A stretch of 30,504 nt of DNA from SVTX01 sp964526505. Its GTDB lineage: Bacteria; Bacillota; Clostridia; Oscillospirales; CAG-272. The translations under genes and the position numbers were made by a program. The stretch covers positions 1-30,504 of the forward strand of contig CAZGJC010000021.1 in assembly GCA_964526505.1 (NCBI GenBank), given 5' to 3'. Shown piece after piece: positions 6,397 through 15,026 of the stretch; position 1 is the stretch's first letter, and the number at the start of each line of letters is the position of its first letter. The notes below the pieces were generated by a model. That model was not told the origin of the DNA and did no database searches. It was given only the letters and a program-made list of their open reading frames with translations.

Positions 6397-9102
6397 ATGG
6401 ATTTTAAAAACGTAGACAAGAAATATCGTCCCGTGCCGTTCTGGTCGTGGAACGAAAAACTTTCGGTTGACGAATCTCTCCGTCAAACCAAAATGATGGA
6501 CGAAGCGGGCATGGGCGGATATTTTATGCACGCAAGAGGCGGTTTACAGACCGAATATATGGGAGAAGAATGGTTTGAAAACGTAAAGGCATGCATAGAA
6601 GAGTGCAACAAGCGTGGTATGCACGCATGGGCTTACGACGAAAACGGTTGGCCGTCCGGTTTCGGTGGCGGAAAGGTCAATGCAAAAGGTGAAAAATATT
6701 GGCAAAAATATCTTCGCTATATGCCTGTTGACGCCGACAGAACAAACGTTCCCGAAAACAGAATAATTTACATTGACGACGAATACTGTTTTTACTACGA
6801 CGTAAACCCGTTTTACGTTGATACGCTTTCAAAGGAAGTCATCGGGGACTTTATAGAAGAGATTTATCAGCCTTATTACGATAAATTCGGTTCGTCTTTC
6901 GATGGATTTTTCACCGATGAGCCTCAAATTTCACGTAACGGTATTCCGTGGAGTTTAACGCTTCCCGAAAAGTATGAAGAAAAATACGGTGAGAGCATTT
7001 ACGGCATTCTCCCTAAACTTTTCATTCAAAAAGACGGATTTTTTGAAGCGAGAATGAACTTCTGGAAACTTGTAACCGACCTTTTCTCGGAAAGTTTTAT
7101 GAAGCAGATACACGATTGGTGTCAGGCACACGACCTCAAATTCACGGGTCACTTGGTGCTTGAAGAAACACTTTTGGCACAACTTACCACAAACGGAGCG
7201 TGCATGCCTCACTACGAATATCTTGATATTCCGGGTATGGACTGGCTCGGACGCCCCATTTTCCCGTGCCTTACAGCACATCAAGTGGGTTCTGCGGCGG
7301 CTCAAACAGGTAAGTCACAGGTACTTTCGGAGACCTTTGCGTTGTGCGGACACAACGTCGGTCACGATGAACTCAAACGAAACTACGAATGGATGATGGT
7401 AAGAGGAATAAATCTTCTTTGTCAGCACCTCGAAGGCTATTCCATGAGAGGAATACGCAAGAGAGACTATCCGCCCGCAATGTACGTTCAGCAACCGTGG
7501 TGGTCTGACTACAAGATATTTATCGACGCTATGTCTCGTGTCGGCATGATGCTTGCAGAGGGTAAAATCACAACAAGCACACTTCTTATGCACAACCAGA
7601 CTTCTGCGTGGATTTGTTTTGACAATGCCGAAAATCCCGGTCTCGAACATTACAATCGCAAACTTATAGAAGCGACGCAGGCACTTGAAGCGAAGCATAT
7701 TCCTTTCCATCTCGGCGACGATACTCTTATTGAGAGACACGGTCGTGTTGAGGGCGACAAACTTATTATAGGCGAGATGGTATATGATACGGTTGTTGTT
7801 ACCGAGCATCTCCGCTATCTCGATTTCACAGAAAAATTGCTTGCGGAATTTAAGGCTAACGGCGGTAAGATAGTTACTGTTGACGAACTTCCGGCAAACG
7901 ATATAATAGACAACCCCAACGTTACCTATGCAACAAGAGAATATCCCGATTTTACTCTCCATTATTTCGTAAACTCGACGGATTCCAAACAGCCTGCCAC
8001 CATTACCAAGGGCAGTTACGTTGTTGATATCGTAACGGGCGAAAAAGTTAAATTTGAGAGTGATTACACGTTCCCGCCTTACGGAAGCCTTATGGTTATC
8101 GATGACGGCACGGGACACGTGGAATCCAAAAATCTTGACGTTAAGGGCGAATGGGAAGTTGCAAACTGCACCGAAAACTCTCTCACACTTGACAAATGCA
8201 CGTATTGGTTCGACGGCGAACTCCAACAGGAAAACGGATATATACTCAACGTTTCAACACGTGCGTATGCACTTGAAAGAGCGGTTAATATCAGATGTCA
8301 GTTCAAGGCGGATATTGAATATATTCCGGAAAAACTCTATCTCGCTTGTGAGACTCCCGAACTTTTCAAGATAAAAGTAAACGGTGAAGAAATTGACAAG
8401 GTTGATTGCGGTTATTTCAGAGACCATTCGTTCCGCAAATTAGATATTTCCAAATACGTAAAACTCGGTGAGAATATCATTGAGACCGAAGTTCTTTTCG
8501 ACCAGTCCGCACAGACGTACGAAAATATGAAGAAGTCCAAGATATTTGAGTCTGAGATGAACAAACTTACTTATGACATGGAAATTGAGGCTATGTATCT
8601 TGTCGGAGATTTCGGCGTAAGATGTGACGGCAAGTATGAGGCTATACCCAACGACGCTTACTTCTTTGACGGAACGTTTGCGATTGTGGAACCCTCAAAG
8701 AAAATAACTTTGCACAATATTCAAGAGCAGGGATATCCTTTCTTCTCGGGTGAGATTACCGTAAGACGTACGTTTGAAGTATCAGATACAAACAAGAAAC
8801 TCGTTCTTTGCAAAAAGGGCGTGAACGCTATTCGCATTAAAGTAAACGGCAAAGACGTGTCTACGCTTATGTGGGCTCCGTATGAGGTTGATTTGTCCGA
8901 TTATCTTGTTTGCGGTGAAAATACGGTTGAAATTACAATCGTAAATAACCTGCGTAACCTTCTCGGTCCTCACCACCACGTAGGAGGCGAACTTTTGGCG
9001 GTAGGTCCCGGTTCGTTCTTTGACGAGGGTTCAATTTGGACCGGATTTAACGGCGGTTTCTATACCGATAAATACAGTTTCGTTGAGACAAGTATCGTTT
9101 GA
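6397..9102 (+). CDS. Glycoside hydrolase, GH106-like (putative alpha-L-rhamnosidase-related)
   Basis: A 901-residue protein with no signal peptide, so probably cytoplasmic. The N-terminal PVPFWSWNEKL, GMGGYFMHARGGL and AYDENGWPSG segments are typical of a large clostridial family of TIM-barrel hydrolases related to GH106 alpha-L-rhamnosidases. The barrel continues to about residue 400, followed by a linker region. The C-terminal half is built of beta-sandwich modules resembling the galactose-binding-like domains of GH2/GH106 enzymes, e.g. LYLACETPELFKIKVNGEEI and IRIKVNGKDV. The true substrate is unknown; intracellular trimming of imported plant or mucin oligosaccharides is an inference. No sugar transporter or regulator lies beside it, which is unusual for such enzymes. 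The ribosome binding site (AAAGGA) is 10 bases before ATG 6397. Assignment to the superfamily is firmer than the rhamnosidase activity. Confidence 0.8.
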   Translation: MDFKNVDKKYRPVPFWSWNEKLSVDESLRQTKMMDEAGMGGYFMHARGGLQTEYMGEEWFENVKACIEECNKRGMHAWAYDENGWPSGFGGGKVNAKGEKYWQKYLRYMPVDADRTNVPENRIIYIDDEYCFYYDVNPFYVDTLSKEVIGDFIEEIYQPYYDKFGSSFDGFFTDEPQISRNGIPWSLTLPEKYEEKYGESIYGILPKLFIQKDGFFEARMNFWKLVTDLFSESFMKQIHDWCQAHDLKFTGHLVLEETLLAQLTTNGACMPHYEYLDIPGMDWLGRPIFPCLTAHQVGSAAAQTGKSQVLSETFALCGHNVGHDELKRNYEWMMVRGINLLCQHLEGYSMRGIRKRDYPPAMYVQQPWWSDYKIFIDAMSRVGMMLAEGKITTSTLLMHNQTSAWICFDNAENPGLEHYNRKLIEATQALEAKHIPFHLGDDTLIERHGRVEGDKLIIGEMVYDTVVVTEHLRYLDFTEKLLAEFKANGGKIVTVDELPANDIIDNPNVTYATREYPDFTLHYFVNSTDSKQPATITKGSYVVDIVTGEKVKFESDYTFPPYGSLMVIDDGTGHVESKNLDVKGEWEVANCTENSLTLDKCTYWFDGELQQENGYILNVSTRAYALERAVNIRCQFKADIEYIPEKLYLACETPELFKIKVNGEEIDKVDCGYFRDHSFRKLDISKYVKLGENIIETEVLFDQSAQTYENMKKSKIFESEMNKLTYDMEIEAMYLVGDFGVRCDGKYEAIPNDAYFFDGTFAIVEPSKKITLHNIQEQGYPFFSGEITVRRTFEVSDTNKKLVLCKKGVNAIRIKVNGKDVSTLMWAPYEVDLSDYLVCGENTVEITIVNNLRNLLGPHHHVGGELLAVGPGSFFDEGSIWTGFNGGFYTDKYSFVETSIV

Positions 9103-9186
9103 TAATCGTTATTTGACACGATAATTCGATATTTGAAAGATTGCCGAAAAACGGCGAAGTTTAAACTTTATTTATACTTTATTTAT

Positions 9187-9211
9187 AAAGCCCCACATAT
9201 GTGGGGCTTTT
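9187..9211 (+). terminator. Intrinsic terminator after the glycoside hydrolase
   Basis: The perfect 24-nt palindrome AAAGCCCCACAT/ATGTGGGGCTTT is followed by one more T. It sits just before the next promoter and separates the two transcription units. Confidence 0.88.
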
Positions 9212-9217
9212 GATATG

Positions 9218-9246
9218 TTGACATAACACAAAAGATGTGATATAAT
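9218..9246 (+). promoter_or_regulatory. Consensus sigma-A promoter of the metal-linked ABC operon
   Basis: TTGACA (9218-9223), exactly 17 bases, TATAAT (9241-9246): a full consensus match. Transcription should start near 9252, about 44 bases before the first gene. I looked for a copy of the TGAGAA-TGG-TTCTCA operator seen before zur and did not find one here. Confidence 0.9.
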
Positions 9247-9295
9247 ATATAGGTAAAGTTTTTACTTACAGCAGGAAGAAGGGAGGAGGCGTAAT

Positions 9296-9652
9296 ATGAA
9301 AAACGTCAAGGCAAAAAAACTGCTTGTTATTATAGCGGTTATAACTTGTATTTTCAGTATCACGGCTATTTCCTTGTTCTCGGGTATTGGCGGACTTCAC
9401 GAGTGTACCGCCCAAGGCGTATGCTCGCACGGCAGTGAGAGAGACGTATGTCAAGAATGTTCGGAAGACTTTTGTTTTGTCTGTTCCATGCTTACGCTCA
9501 GCGAACAAATTATCAACGGTTTGCTTGCAGTGGCATTTCTTGTTTGCGTCGCCCTTATTATCAACATTGTATCCAAATGTTTGAGAGCAGAGGAATATTG
9601 TCCTGTAACCGCACAAACCCCTGTTTGTCTTAAAGTCAAACTCTCGAATTAA
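9296..9652 (+). CDS. Small Cys/His-rich membrane protein, possible metal sensor or chaperone
   Basis: A 118-residue protein I cannot assign to a named family. It has two membrane segments (about residues 9-31 and 72-94). The loop between them carries six Cys and two His (His35, Cys37, Cys43, His45, Cys52, Cys55, Cys60, Cys63), including VCQEC and FCFVC pairs. With a positively charged N-terminus the loop should face outside. This spacing suggests binding of zinc or another soft metal, or a redox role. It is the first gene of an operon with an ABC ATPase, a His-rich permease and a CPFC lipoprotein, so a role in metal handling is a reasonable inference. GGGAGGAGG at 9281-9289 is a very strong ribosome binding site. 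Confidence 0.75.
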   Translation: MKNVKAKKLLVIIAVITCIFSITAISLFSGIGGLHECTAQGVCSHGSERDVCQECSEDFCFVCSMLTLSEQIINGLLAVAFLVCVALIINIVSKCLRAEEYCPVTAQTPVCLKVKLSN

Positions 9653-9749
9653 AATTCAAATATTTCAGCGTCGCACCTGCCCCTTAAATGCAGGCTTTTT
9701 GTCGTTGTGTTTGAATTTCGGTTCGAGGGCTTTTTTATGCCCAAATTCA
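9652..9749 (+). promoter_or_regulatory. Intercistronic attenuator-like region with alternative pairings
   Basis: The 121-base gap between the first two genes holds a terminator-like hairpin: CCTGC (9676-9680) pairs with GCAGG (9690-9694), followed by CTTTTT. The segment TTTGAATTT (9710-9718) can pair with AAATTCAAA (9652-9660) or with AAATTCA (9743-9749). The two pairings exclude each other and enclose different hairpins (the second encloses GGGC-loop-GCCC with a T-run). This could tune how much of the transcript reaches the transporter genes. Confidence 0.45.
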
Positions 9750-9773
9750 GGTGAAATGGAAAGGAAATAGAAA

Positions 9774-10415
9774 ATGATAGAAGTAAAAGGTTTATCAAAG
9801 CACTTTCAAAACGAAAGAGCGATAAATTACAAAGATATGATTTTTGAGGACGGCAAGTCCTATATGTTACTCGGAGCTTCGGGATGCGGTAAGTCAACGC
9901 TTCTTAATATGATTGCCGGTATTCTTTCTCCCGACGGCGGAGAAATTTTGGTAGACGGCGTTGATATGACGCAAAAGTCTCAAAAGGAAAAAGACAAATT
10001 CAGAATTGAAAAGATAGGCTATATTTTCCAAGACTTCAAACTTATAACCGAGATGTCCGTTATGGACAACATAAACATTTTGCGTCTTGAAGGGGTTGAC
10101 ACGTCGTGTGCGGACGAAACCTTGAAGAGCCTCGAAATGCTTGAAAAGAAGAATAAAAAGGTAAATCATTTGTCGGGCGGAGAAAAGCAGAGAGTTGCAA
10201 TAGCACGTGCGATAGTTAAAAAGCCGGATATCATTTTGGCAGACGAACCTACGGGAAATCTTAATTTTTCAATAGGCGAAGCGGTAATTAAAAATCTTAT
10301 TGAAATATCAAAGGGCAAGACCTTGATAGCGGTTACTCACGATGAGCGACTCGGAAAATATTTTGACGTTACAATTGATATGAATACAATGATAGGAGGT
10401 GCTGAAAATGCTTAA
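9774..10415 (+). CDS. ABC transporter ATP-binding protein, LolD/MacB type
   Basis: A 213-residue ATPase with Walker A GASGCGKST, Q-loop FQDFKL, signature LSGGEKQRVAIARA, Walker B ILADEPTGNLN and the switch His in AVTHDE. The LADEPTGNLN form is characteristic of the LolD/MacB/FtsE branch, which acts in mechanotransmission-type complexes and not classical channels. It pairs with the FtsX-type permease whose start codon overlaps its end by 8 bases. Its substrate cannot be read from the ATPase. The His-rich permease and the lipoprotein downstream suggest it works on metal-binding lipoproteins or metal export/acquisition. Confidence 0.92.
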   Translation: MIEVKGLSKHFQNERAINYKDMIFEDGKSYMLLGASGCGKSTLLNMIAGILSPDGGEILVDGVDMTQKSQKEKDKFRIEKIGYIFQDFKLITEMSVMDNINILRLEGVDTSCADETLKSLEMLEKKNKKVNHLSGGEKQRVAIARAIVKKPDIILADEPTGNLNFSIGEAVIKNLIEISKGKTLIAVTHDERLGKYFDVTIDMNTMIGGAENA

Positions 10416-11613
10416 ATTCGCACTTAAAAATATGGCGATAAAGAAAGTTCAGATTATTCTTATCGTTATATCCATTGTTATTTCGGCAGGAGTCGGAGTT
10501 CTTGCATTTAACGTGTCCGAACAGGTGAGCGACGGACTTATAAACAATGCGGGTTATTATTCGGCAATTGTGGGACCGTCCGGAAGTGCGTCGCAACTTG
10601 CGATGAACACAATGTATTTTACGGATTCTCCCGTTGGAACGATACCGTATTCGGTAGTTGAAGAACTTTTAAACGATTCAAGAGTCAGAAACGCTATTCC
10701 TTTTGCCATGGCGGATAACTACAACGGTTATTCGGTTGTGGGAACAACAACGGATTTTCTTTCAAGCAAGAATATTGCAGAGGGTGAATTTTTCGATGAC
10801 GACGGAGTTTTCCAGGTTGTTGTCGGTTCAAGAATTGCAGAACTTGAAGAACTCAAAGTGGGTGACCAGATATACACGAGCCACTCGGCAACAGGCGGAG
10901 AAATGCACGCACAGCCATTGACGGTTGTCGGCATACTTGAAGAAAGTCATACCGGATATGACAAAATAGTGTTTACGCAACTTGAAACCTTGTGGAAAGC
11001 ACACGAGCATCACGACGAAGACGAGGGCGAAGAGGAAGAACACGAACATGAACATGAAGCAAATACGGTATGTGCCATTCTCGTTCAGGCGACAAATCCC
11101 TCTACGGCATTGCAGGTTATAAACGATTATAACAACAAGGTATACACGCATGACGAGGAGACCTATTCGCTTCAAGCGATAGACCCGATGTCAACTATGC
11201 GTGGCGTGCTTCAAGAAACAGATAATACCAAATACATAGTATTTGTGCTTTGTGCGATAATTCTTGTGATGAATATCATTATCATTTCTATTATAACGCT
11301 TCTCAATATGTACAATTCCGCAAAGGAAATCGCACTTATGAGACTTATAGGTATCAGCATGAAGAAGATAAATATGCTTTATCTGATACAGAATGCAATT
11401 ATAGGATTTATATCTACGGTGCTTGCGTTCGGTTTGTCACGAGTTTGTTTGTATTTTATGACAGACTACGTTGAAAGCATGGGTGCAACTCTTAATATGG
11501 GTGCGGTATATCCGCTTGAAATTATAATTTTGGTGGGAATATTCCTGATAAGCGTTATTCCTACGATTATATGTACAATGTCAATGTCCAAAAAGGACGG
11601 AATTAACAACTGA
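10408..11613 (+). CDS. ABC transporter permease, FtsX/MacB family, with His/Glu-rich extracytoplasmic segment
   Basis: A 401-residue protein with one N-terminal membrane helix (about 12-34), a large extracytoplasmic domain (35-270), and three C-terminal helices forming the FtsX core. The core includes the conserved KEIALMRLIGIS coupling segment. Residues 199-217 are an acidic and His-rich stretch (HEHHDEDEGEEEEHEHEHE) that looks like a zinc-binding loop inserted into the external domain. ATG 10408 is chosen because AGGAGG (10394-10399) lies eight bases upstream; the longer GTG start at 10399 would overlap that site. It overlaps the ATPase gene by 8 bases, as expected for a tightly coupled pair. 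MacB-type complexes do not usually carry such a loop, which argues for metal-related function. Confidence 0.9.
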   Translation: MLKFALKNMAIKKVQIILIVISIVISAGVGVLAFNVSEQVSDGLINNAGYYSAIVGPSGSASQLAMNTMYFTDSPVGTIPYSVVEELLNDSRVRNAIPFAMADNYNGYSVVGTTTDFLSSKNIAEGEFFDDDGVFQVVVGSRIAELEELKVGDQIYTSHSATGGEMHAQPLTVVGILEESHTGYDKIVFTQLETLWKAHEHHDEDEGEEEEHEHEHEANTVCAILVQATNPSTALQVINDYNNKVYTHDEETYSLQAIDPMSTMRGVLQETDNTKYIVFVLCAIILVMNIIIISIITLLNMYNSAKEIALMRLIGISMKKINMLYLIQNAIIGFISTVLAFGLSRVCLYFMTDYVESMGATLNMGAVYPLEIIILVGIFLISVIPTIICTMSMSKKDGINN

Positions 11614-11634
11614 TATTTTTGTCAAGGTGAGGAA

Positions 11635-12603
11635 ATGAAGAGTATATTAAAAAAAGGCTTGATTGCCCTTTTGGCGGCAGTTATGCTTTTGGGAACAATG
11701 ACAATGGTAGCGTGTGACGACGGTGTGGATATCGAGGGGGCAACGCAATTAAGTTTTAAGGCGGGGTCGTCGTATGAATATCTGAAATCGCTTAACGGTA
11801 AAAAGGTTTATATAAACGGATATATAGGTTCTTCGTCGGCACTTGACGGAAGTTCATTGTTTTTGATGAACCTGCCCAATCAAAGTTGTCCTTTCTGCAA
11901 GCCTAACACACAGGAACTTGCGAATACAATGGAAGTATATCCGAAAAGCGGCAAGCAGTTCGACAGAGACTACGACACTGCGAGAGTTGTGCGTGTTGTC
12001 GGAACACTTGTTGTGGCTGATGAGGGAGAATTCTTTACCGATACTTGGGGCTATGAATTTTCGTTTAAAATTGTTGATGCGGAGTATGCTTATCTCAAAC
12101 AGAGCGAACTTACGGAGTCTATGCAACTTGCAAAGAGCATAACGGATACGGGTCTTGACACTTTAATATATTCTATGTTTGATTACGTTCATTTTACCTG
12201 TTGTTGGAATACGTATTTTGCCGGTGGAAAGACATCGGAAGGCACATATACTTATTATTATCTATATCCGTCCGATGCATTAGGATATATAACAACAAAA
12301 GATGCACAATGGAATTACGGATATGCTGACGGCTATTTTGACAATTTGATTAAAAAGGTTCGTGCGATAGATGCCGAAAAACTTGAAGATCTTGTAAAGA
12401 TAATAGAGGACGCACAGCAACTCTCGCAAAGAGCGTTGACAGAACTAAATGATGGCAAATACTCATCGGAATATAAAGAATTTACAATAGAATCGAAAGA
12501 ATACACAGGAAAAGACTATATATACACTCTTGACAACGGTGATGAACTTTACGCCGAGTGGGAACAACTTTATTACGCTTGGCAAGGATATTTCGAACTC
12601 TAA
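11635..12603 (+). CDS. Lipoprotein of the metal-linked ABC operon, DUF3299-like architecture proposed
   Basis: A 322-residue protein with a lipoprotein signal peptide (MVAC, lipid-modified Cys27). Residues about 50-150 read as a small beta-barrel-like domain: LNGKKVYINGYIG, then NQSCPFCKPNTQELANTMEVYP with a CPFC pair (Cys85, Cys88), then VVRVVGTLVVADEG and a final strand. This order resembles DUF3299 lipoproteins, which in Pseudomonas and Vibrio sit beside similar zinc-regulated ABC genes. That resemblance is by eye and needs a profile search. The C-terminal part (about 160-322) is helical with several aromatic residues and no family I recognise. AAGGTGAGG precedes ATG 11635, and the gene is 21 bases after the permease. 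It is the last gene of the operon. Confidence 0.75.
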   Translation: MKSILKKGLIALLAAVMLLGTMTMVACDDGVDIEGATQLSFKAGSSYEYLKSLNGKKVYINGYIGSSSALDGSSLFLMNLPNQSCPFCKPNTQELANTMEVYPKSGKQFDRDYDTARVVRVVGTLVVADEGEFFTDTWGYEFSFKIVDAEYAYLKQSELTESMQLAKSITDTGLDTLIYSMFDYVHFTCCWNTYFAGGKTSEGTYTYYYLYPSDALGYITTKDAQWNYGYADGYFDNLIKKVRAIDAEKLEDLVKIIEDAQQLSQRALTELNDGKYSSEYKEFTIESKEYTGKDYIYTLDNGDELYAEWEQLYYAWQGYFEL

Positions 12604-12618
12604 ATAAAAAGACAAAAA

Positions 12619-12653
12619 CGAGCGATTCGGCAATTGCCGAATCGCTCGGATTT
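12619..12653. terminator. Shared bidirectional terminator, 30-nt perfect palindrome
   Basis: CGAGCGATTCGGCAA / TTGCCGAATCGCTCG is a perfect palindrome between two convergent genes. On the + strand it is followed by GATTTT. On the minus strand a longer T-rich run follows, so it can serve both transcripts. Confidence 0.92.
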
Positions 12654-13204
12654 TATATTTGGGATATAATCATTTGCTTTTTTGCAAGCGTATGTATTAT
12701 GCCCCTTGATATACATACAAGTTCCGGTATTTTAGTGTAGTCCATAGGACGCATAAGAGCGGTGTCTTTCGGAAGTGTAAGTGCCTCGCTCCTGCGGAGA
12801 ACTTCACTGACGAACTGCGAACAGAAAAAATGATATTTCCTGTGGTAAACTATATTGAGACGGCACAACAGCAGTCCCAAAACGTTGAAGTGATATTCGC
12901 CGGCGTTGAGTATAATTCTTTCCGCTTCGCTTTTTGCACGTTCATACACTTCATCGCTCACTTTAAGTTCGTATAAAGCATATGGGATAAACGGGTGTTT
13001 TCCGTAATATCCTTTGCTGAAAACTTCCGTGCAGGGTCCTGCCGGCAAAAGTGTTCTTCCGTTCTTTCTTGAAGAGCTGTAAAGGGGAAGAAGATTTTCG
13101 TTAAATGATATGGAAACGTGCGTATACGTGTCGGATGTGAACGTCCTGACAAGGCGAGAGACTATCGTGCTTGACCTTGTCAGCAGTATGTAAATTGTTT
13201 TCAT
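12653..13204 (-). CDS. Permuted papain-like (NlpC/P60-superfamily, YycO-like) protein
   Basis: A 183-residue protein with no signal peptide. It shows the order of a circularly permuted papain fold: an early His in TYTHVSIS (His29) and a late Cys in HFFCSQFVSEVL (Cys128). These are the expected catalytic residues of YycO/LRAT-like hydrolases or acyltransferases. Members act on amides, thioesters or lipids, so either peptidoglycan or acyl-chain chemistry is possible. It is the last gene of a leftward cluster of GT8 glycosyltransferases and PlsC-type acyltransferases, 44 bases after the fusion gene. That favours a lipid or glycoconjugate substrate, but this is inference. The ribosome binding site (AAGGAA) lies about 10 bases before the start. 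Confidence 0.7.
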   Translation of the reverse strand: MKTIYILLTRSSTIVSRLVRTFTSDTYTHVSISFNENLLPLYSSSRKNGRTLLPAGPCTEVFSKGYYGKHPFIPYALYELKVSDEVYERAKSEAERIILNAGEYHFNVLGLLLCRLNIVYHRKYHFFCSQFVSEVLRRSEALTLPKDTALMRPMDYTKIPELVCISRGIIHTLAKKQMIISQI

Positions 13205-13248
13205 AATTTAAAATTCCTTTTCCGATACATATGAGTTACGGTCGGGTA

Positions 13249-15021
13249 TTATTCGGCTTTCTTTGTAGTATAAATCAGAGGCGTTTTGTATGTGGTTTCG
13301 TATATTTCTTTCCAAACCTCATAATTTTTATTCATCATATCAGCCGTGTTTTCCCGTACGGTTTTATCAGGGTTGGGATATATGGGTTTTGAGACGTGAA
13401 TGGTATATTCCTGAATCGGAAAACCGTCTTCTCCGATTTTGTCGCTGTCCTCCATTGTTATAAAACAAGGGAGAACGGGGACGTTATTTTTTGCCGCAAT
13501 GTGAAAGCCGCCGTCTTTTAGGGGCTTTGGTTTACGGTAATTCCACCACATACTTTGTTCGGGGTATATCAGGATAAAATGCCCGTCGGCAAGCAATTTG
13601 TCTGTCGCCCTTATAAATTCTCTCATGGTATGGAGATTTGATGAGAGGGGCAGGGTATTGCAATTTCTCATAAGATAACCGAAAAATCCGGGGAATGACG
13701 TGTAATTGCCCTCACGAATTATACGGAAAAATTTTCTTTTTTTCTGCTTTGACGCCTCGTACACCATTTGTATTGCAAAACTGTCGTAAGCATTAAAATG
13801 ATTACAGGTGATTATTGCACCCGATGAAAGATTTTCAACGTTTTCTATGCCGTAGATGTTCTTTATGACAAGCGAGCCGTCGTCGATTATCGAATTGAGG
13901 TACTTACGTGCTTTTGAGAAAGCGATACGGGAGGCGATTTTCGAAGTGATTTTTTTTTGAGTGTAGTCAACCTCTCCGGGCATTATGGTTCTGCCCTCGT
14001 GGTCATCTTCAACGTCCTCGTCAAATCTGCCTTCAAGTTCGTACTGCTCTATTTTTTCAAGGATCTTTTTGCGGTCTGAATTACAGTTGAGTTTTTTTTT
14101 GCGTGCCACAAAAGTGTCGTCACGTTCGGATTCGGTTATGGCTGTTTGCAAAAGTCTCTCCGCCGATATTCGGTCACGATTTTTTTCTTCGTCCGTATAT
14201 TTTTCAAGTGTGTCGTGTATATCGTCATATACGGATGTTTTTTCTGCGTATTTCCAAAAAAGATCGCCACATCTGCAATCGTCATAGTGCCAAGGTTTTG
14301 ACACCATAATGTAGTGAATTATTTTGTATTCCTCAACAGGATAAGGAATTTCTCCGAACATTTCCGTGTTCCAGCGTTGGTCTATCCACAAAACTTTGTC
14401 TTTACAGATAACATTGAGATAGTCTTCATCTTGCGTTACCACGAAGTTATAAATTTGGAGAAGTTCTATAAATTGGTCAAGAACCTTATGTTTTCTGAAC
14501 TGTTCGCAGTTTATAAGCATAATACCTGCGTTGAAGAAATTGTTTCTGTTGACCCCAACGACTTTTTCGACATACGTTCCGTATCCGTCAACCTGAACCA
14601 TTGCCTGTTCGTGGCAGGCACCGACCAAATTATTTCCGAGATTATGATTATAAAATTCGGATATGTCACCGAGAACGATTGTGTCGCTGTCGATATAAAC
14701 CGCTTTTTGATACGACGGGAACATCTCGGCAATGAAAAATCTGTAATATGTGGTTTTGGAATAATAGTCACGAAGAGGCAACTTGCTCTTCATAAGTTCA
14801 AGATATTCCGTTGTGTCGTTGAAAGAGATTTTTACGTTGTCACGTTCAAGGGCTTTCGTTTTGTCTCTCATTTCGTCGCTTACGGTAGTTATGAGAATAT
14901 GCACGTCGTAGTTATAATCTTTCGATGCATTTTCTATAAGTGATGTAAGAGAAACTATGGTGAATTTTACGAATGCGTCGTCGCAAGCGTAAAAAATCGG
15001 TATGGTCTTTTTATTATTCAT
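13249..15021 (-). CDS. Fusion protein: GT8 glycosyltransferase and PlsC-type acyltransferase
   Basis: A 590-residue protein with two enzymatic halves. Residues 1-270 form a GT8 domain (retaining GT-A fold) with the metal-binding DSD at 111-113 in AVYIDSDTIVLGD, and FFNAGIMLIN at 162-171. Residues 270-360 are a charged, probably coiled linker (EEKNRDRISAERLL, RKKILEKIEQYELEGR). Residues 360-590 are an LPLAT domain with HX4D in NHFNAYD (His408, Asp413) and YPEQSMWW (486-493) in place of FPEG. No signal peptide or clear membrane segment is seen. The pairing suggests a protein that adds a sugar and an acyl chain to one product. It starts five bases after the preceding GT8 gene, with AAGGA before the ATG, so the two are translationally linked. 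Glycolipid synthesis is the best guess. Confidence 0.85.
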   Translation of the reverse strand: MNNKKTIPIFYACDDAFVKFTIVSLTSLIENASKDYNYDVHILITTVSDEMRDKTKALERDNVKISFNDTTEYLELMKSKLPLRDYYSKTTYYRFFIAEMFPSYQKAVYIDSDTIVLGDISEFYNHNLGNNLVGACHEQAMVQVDGYGTYVEKVVGVNRNNFFNAGIMLINCEQFRKHKVLDQFIELLQIYNFVVTQDEDYLNVICKDKVLWIDQRWNTEMFGEIPYPVEEYKIIHYIMVSKPWHYDDCRCGDLFWKYAEKTSVYDDIHDTLEKYTDEEKNRDRISAERLLQTAITESERDDTFVARKKKLNCNSDRKKILEKIEQYELEGRFDEDVEDDHEGRTIMPGEVDYTQKKITSKIASRIAFSKARKYLNSIIDDGSLVIKNIYGIENVENLSSGAIITCNHFNAYDSFAIQMVYEASKQKKRKFFRIIREGNYTSFPGFFGYLMRNCNTLPLSSNLHTMREFIRATDKLLADGHFILIYPEQSMWWNYRKPKPLKDGGFHIAAKNNVPVLPCFITMEDSDKIGEDGFPIQEYTIHVSKPIYPNPDKTVRENTADMMNKNYEVWKEIYETTYKTPLIYTTKKAE

Positions 15022-15026
15022 AATGA

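Noticed and set aside
7315..8226. Long antisense open frame of 303 codons opposite the glycoside hydrolase.
   Set aside because: It lies wholly inside a well-supported gene, has no ribosome binding site or family motif, and its Cys/Val/Arg-rich composition is typical of a codon-usage shadow.
9102..9135. TGATAATCGTTATTTGACACGATAATTCG as a Fur/Zur box before the metal-linked operon.
   Set aside because: Only one half-site fits, it overlaps the hydrolase stop codon, and a terminator separates it from the promoter at 9218.
11026..11060. Short DNA repeats in the His-rich coding stretches of the permease and of znuA (17697-17752).
   Set aside because: They result from repeated His and Glu codons and not from a DNA repeat element or CRISPR.
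14314..14943. Plus-strand frame of 209 codons inside the GT8-acyltransferase fusion gene.
   Set aside because: No motif or ribosome binding site is seen, and it mirrors the conserved GT8 domain on the opposite strand.
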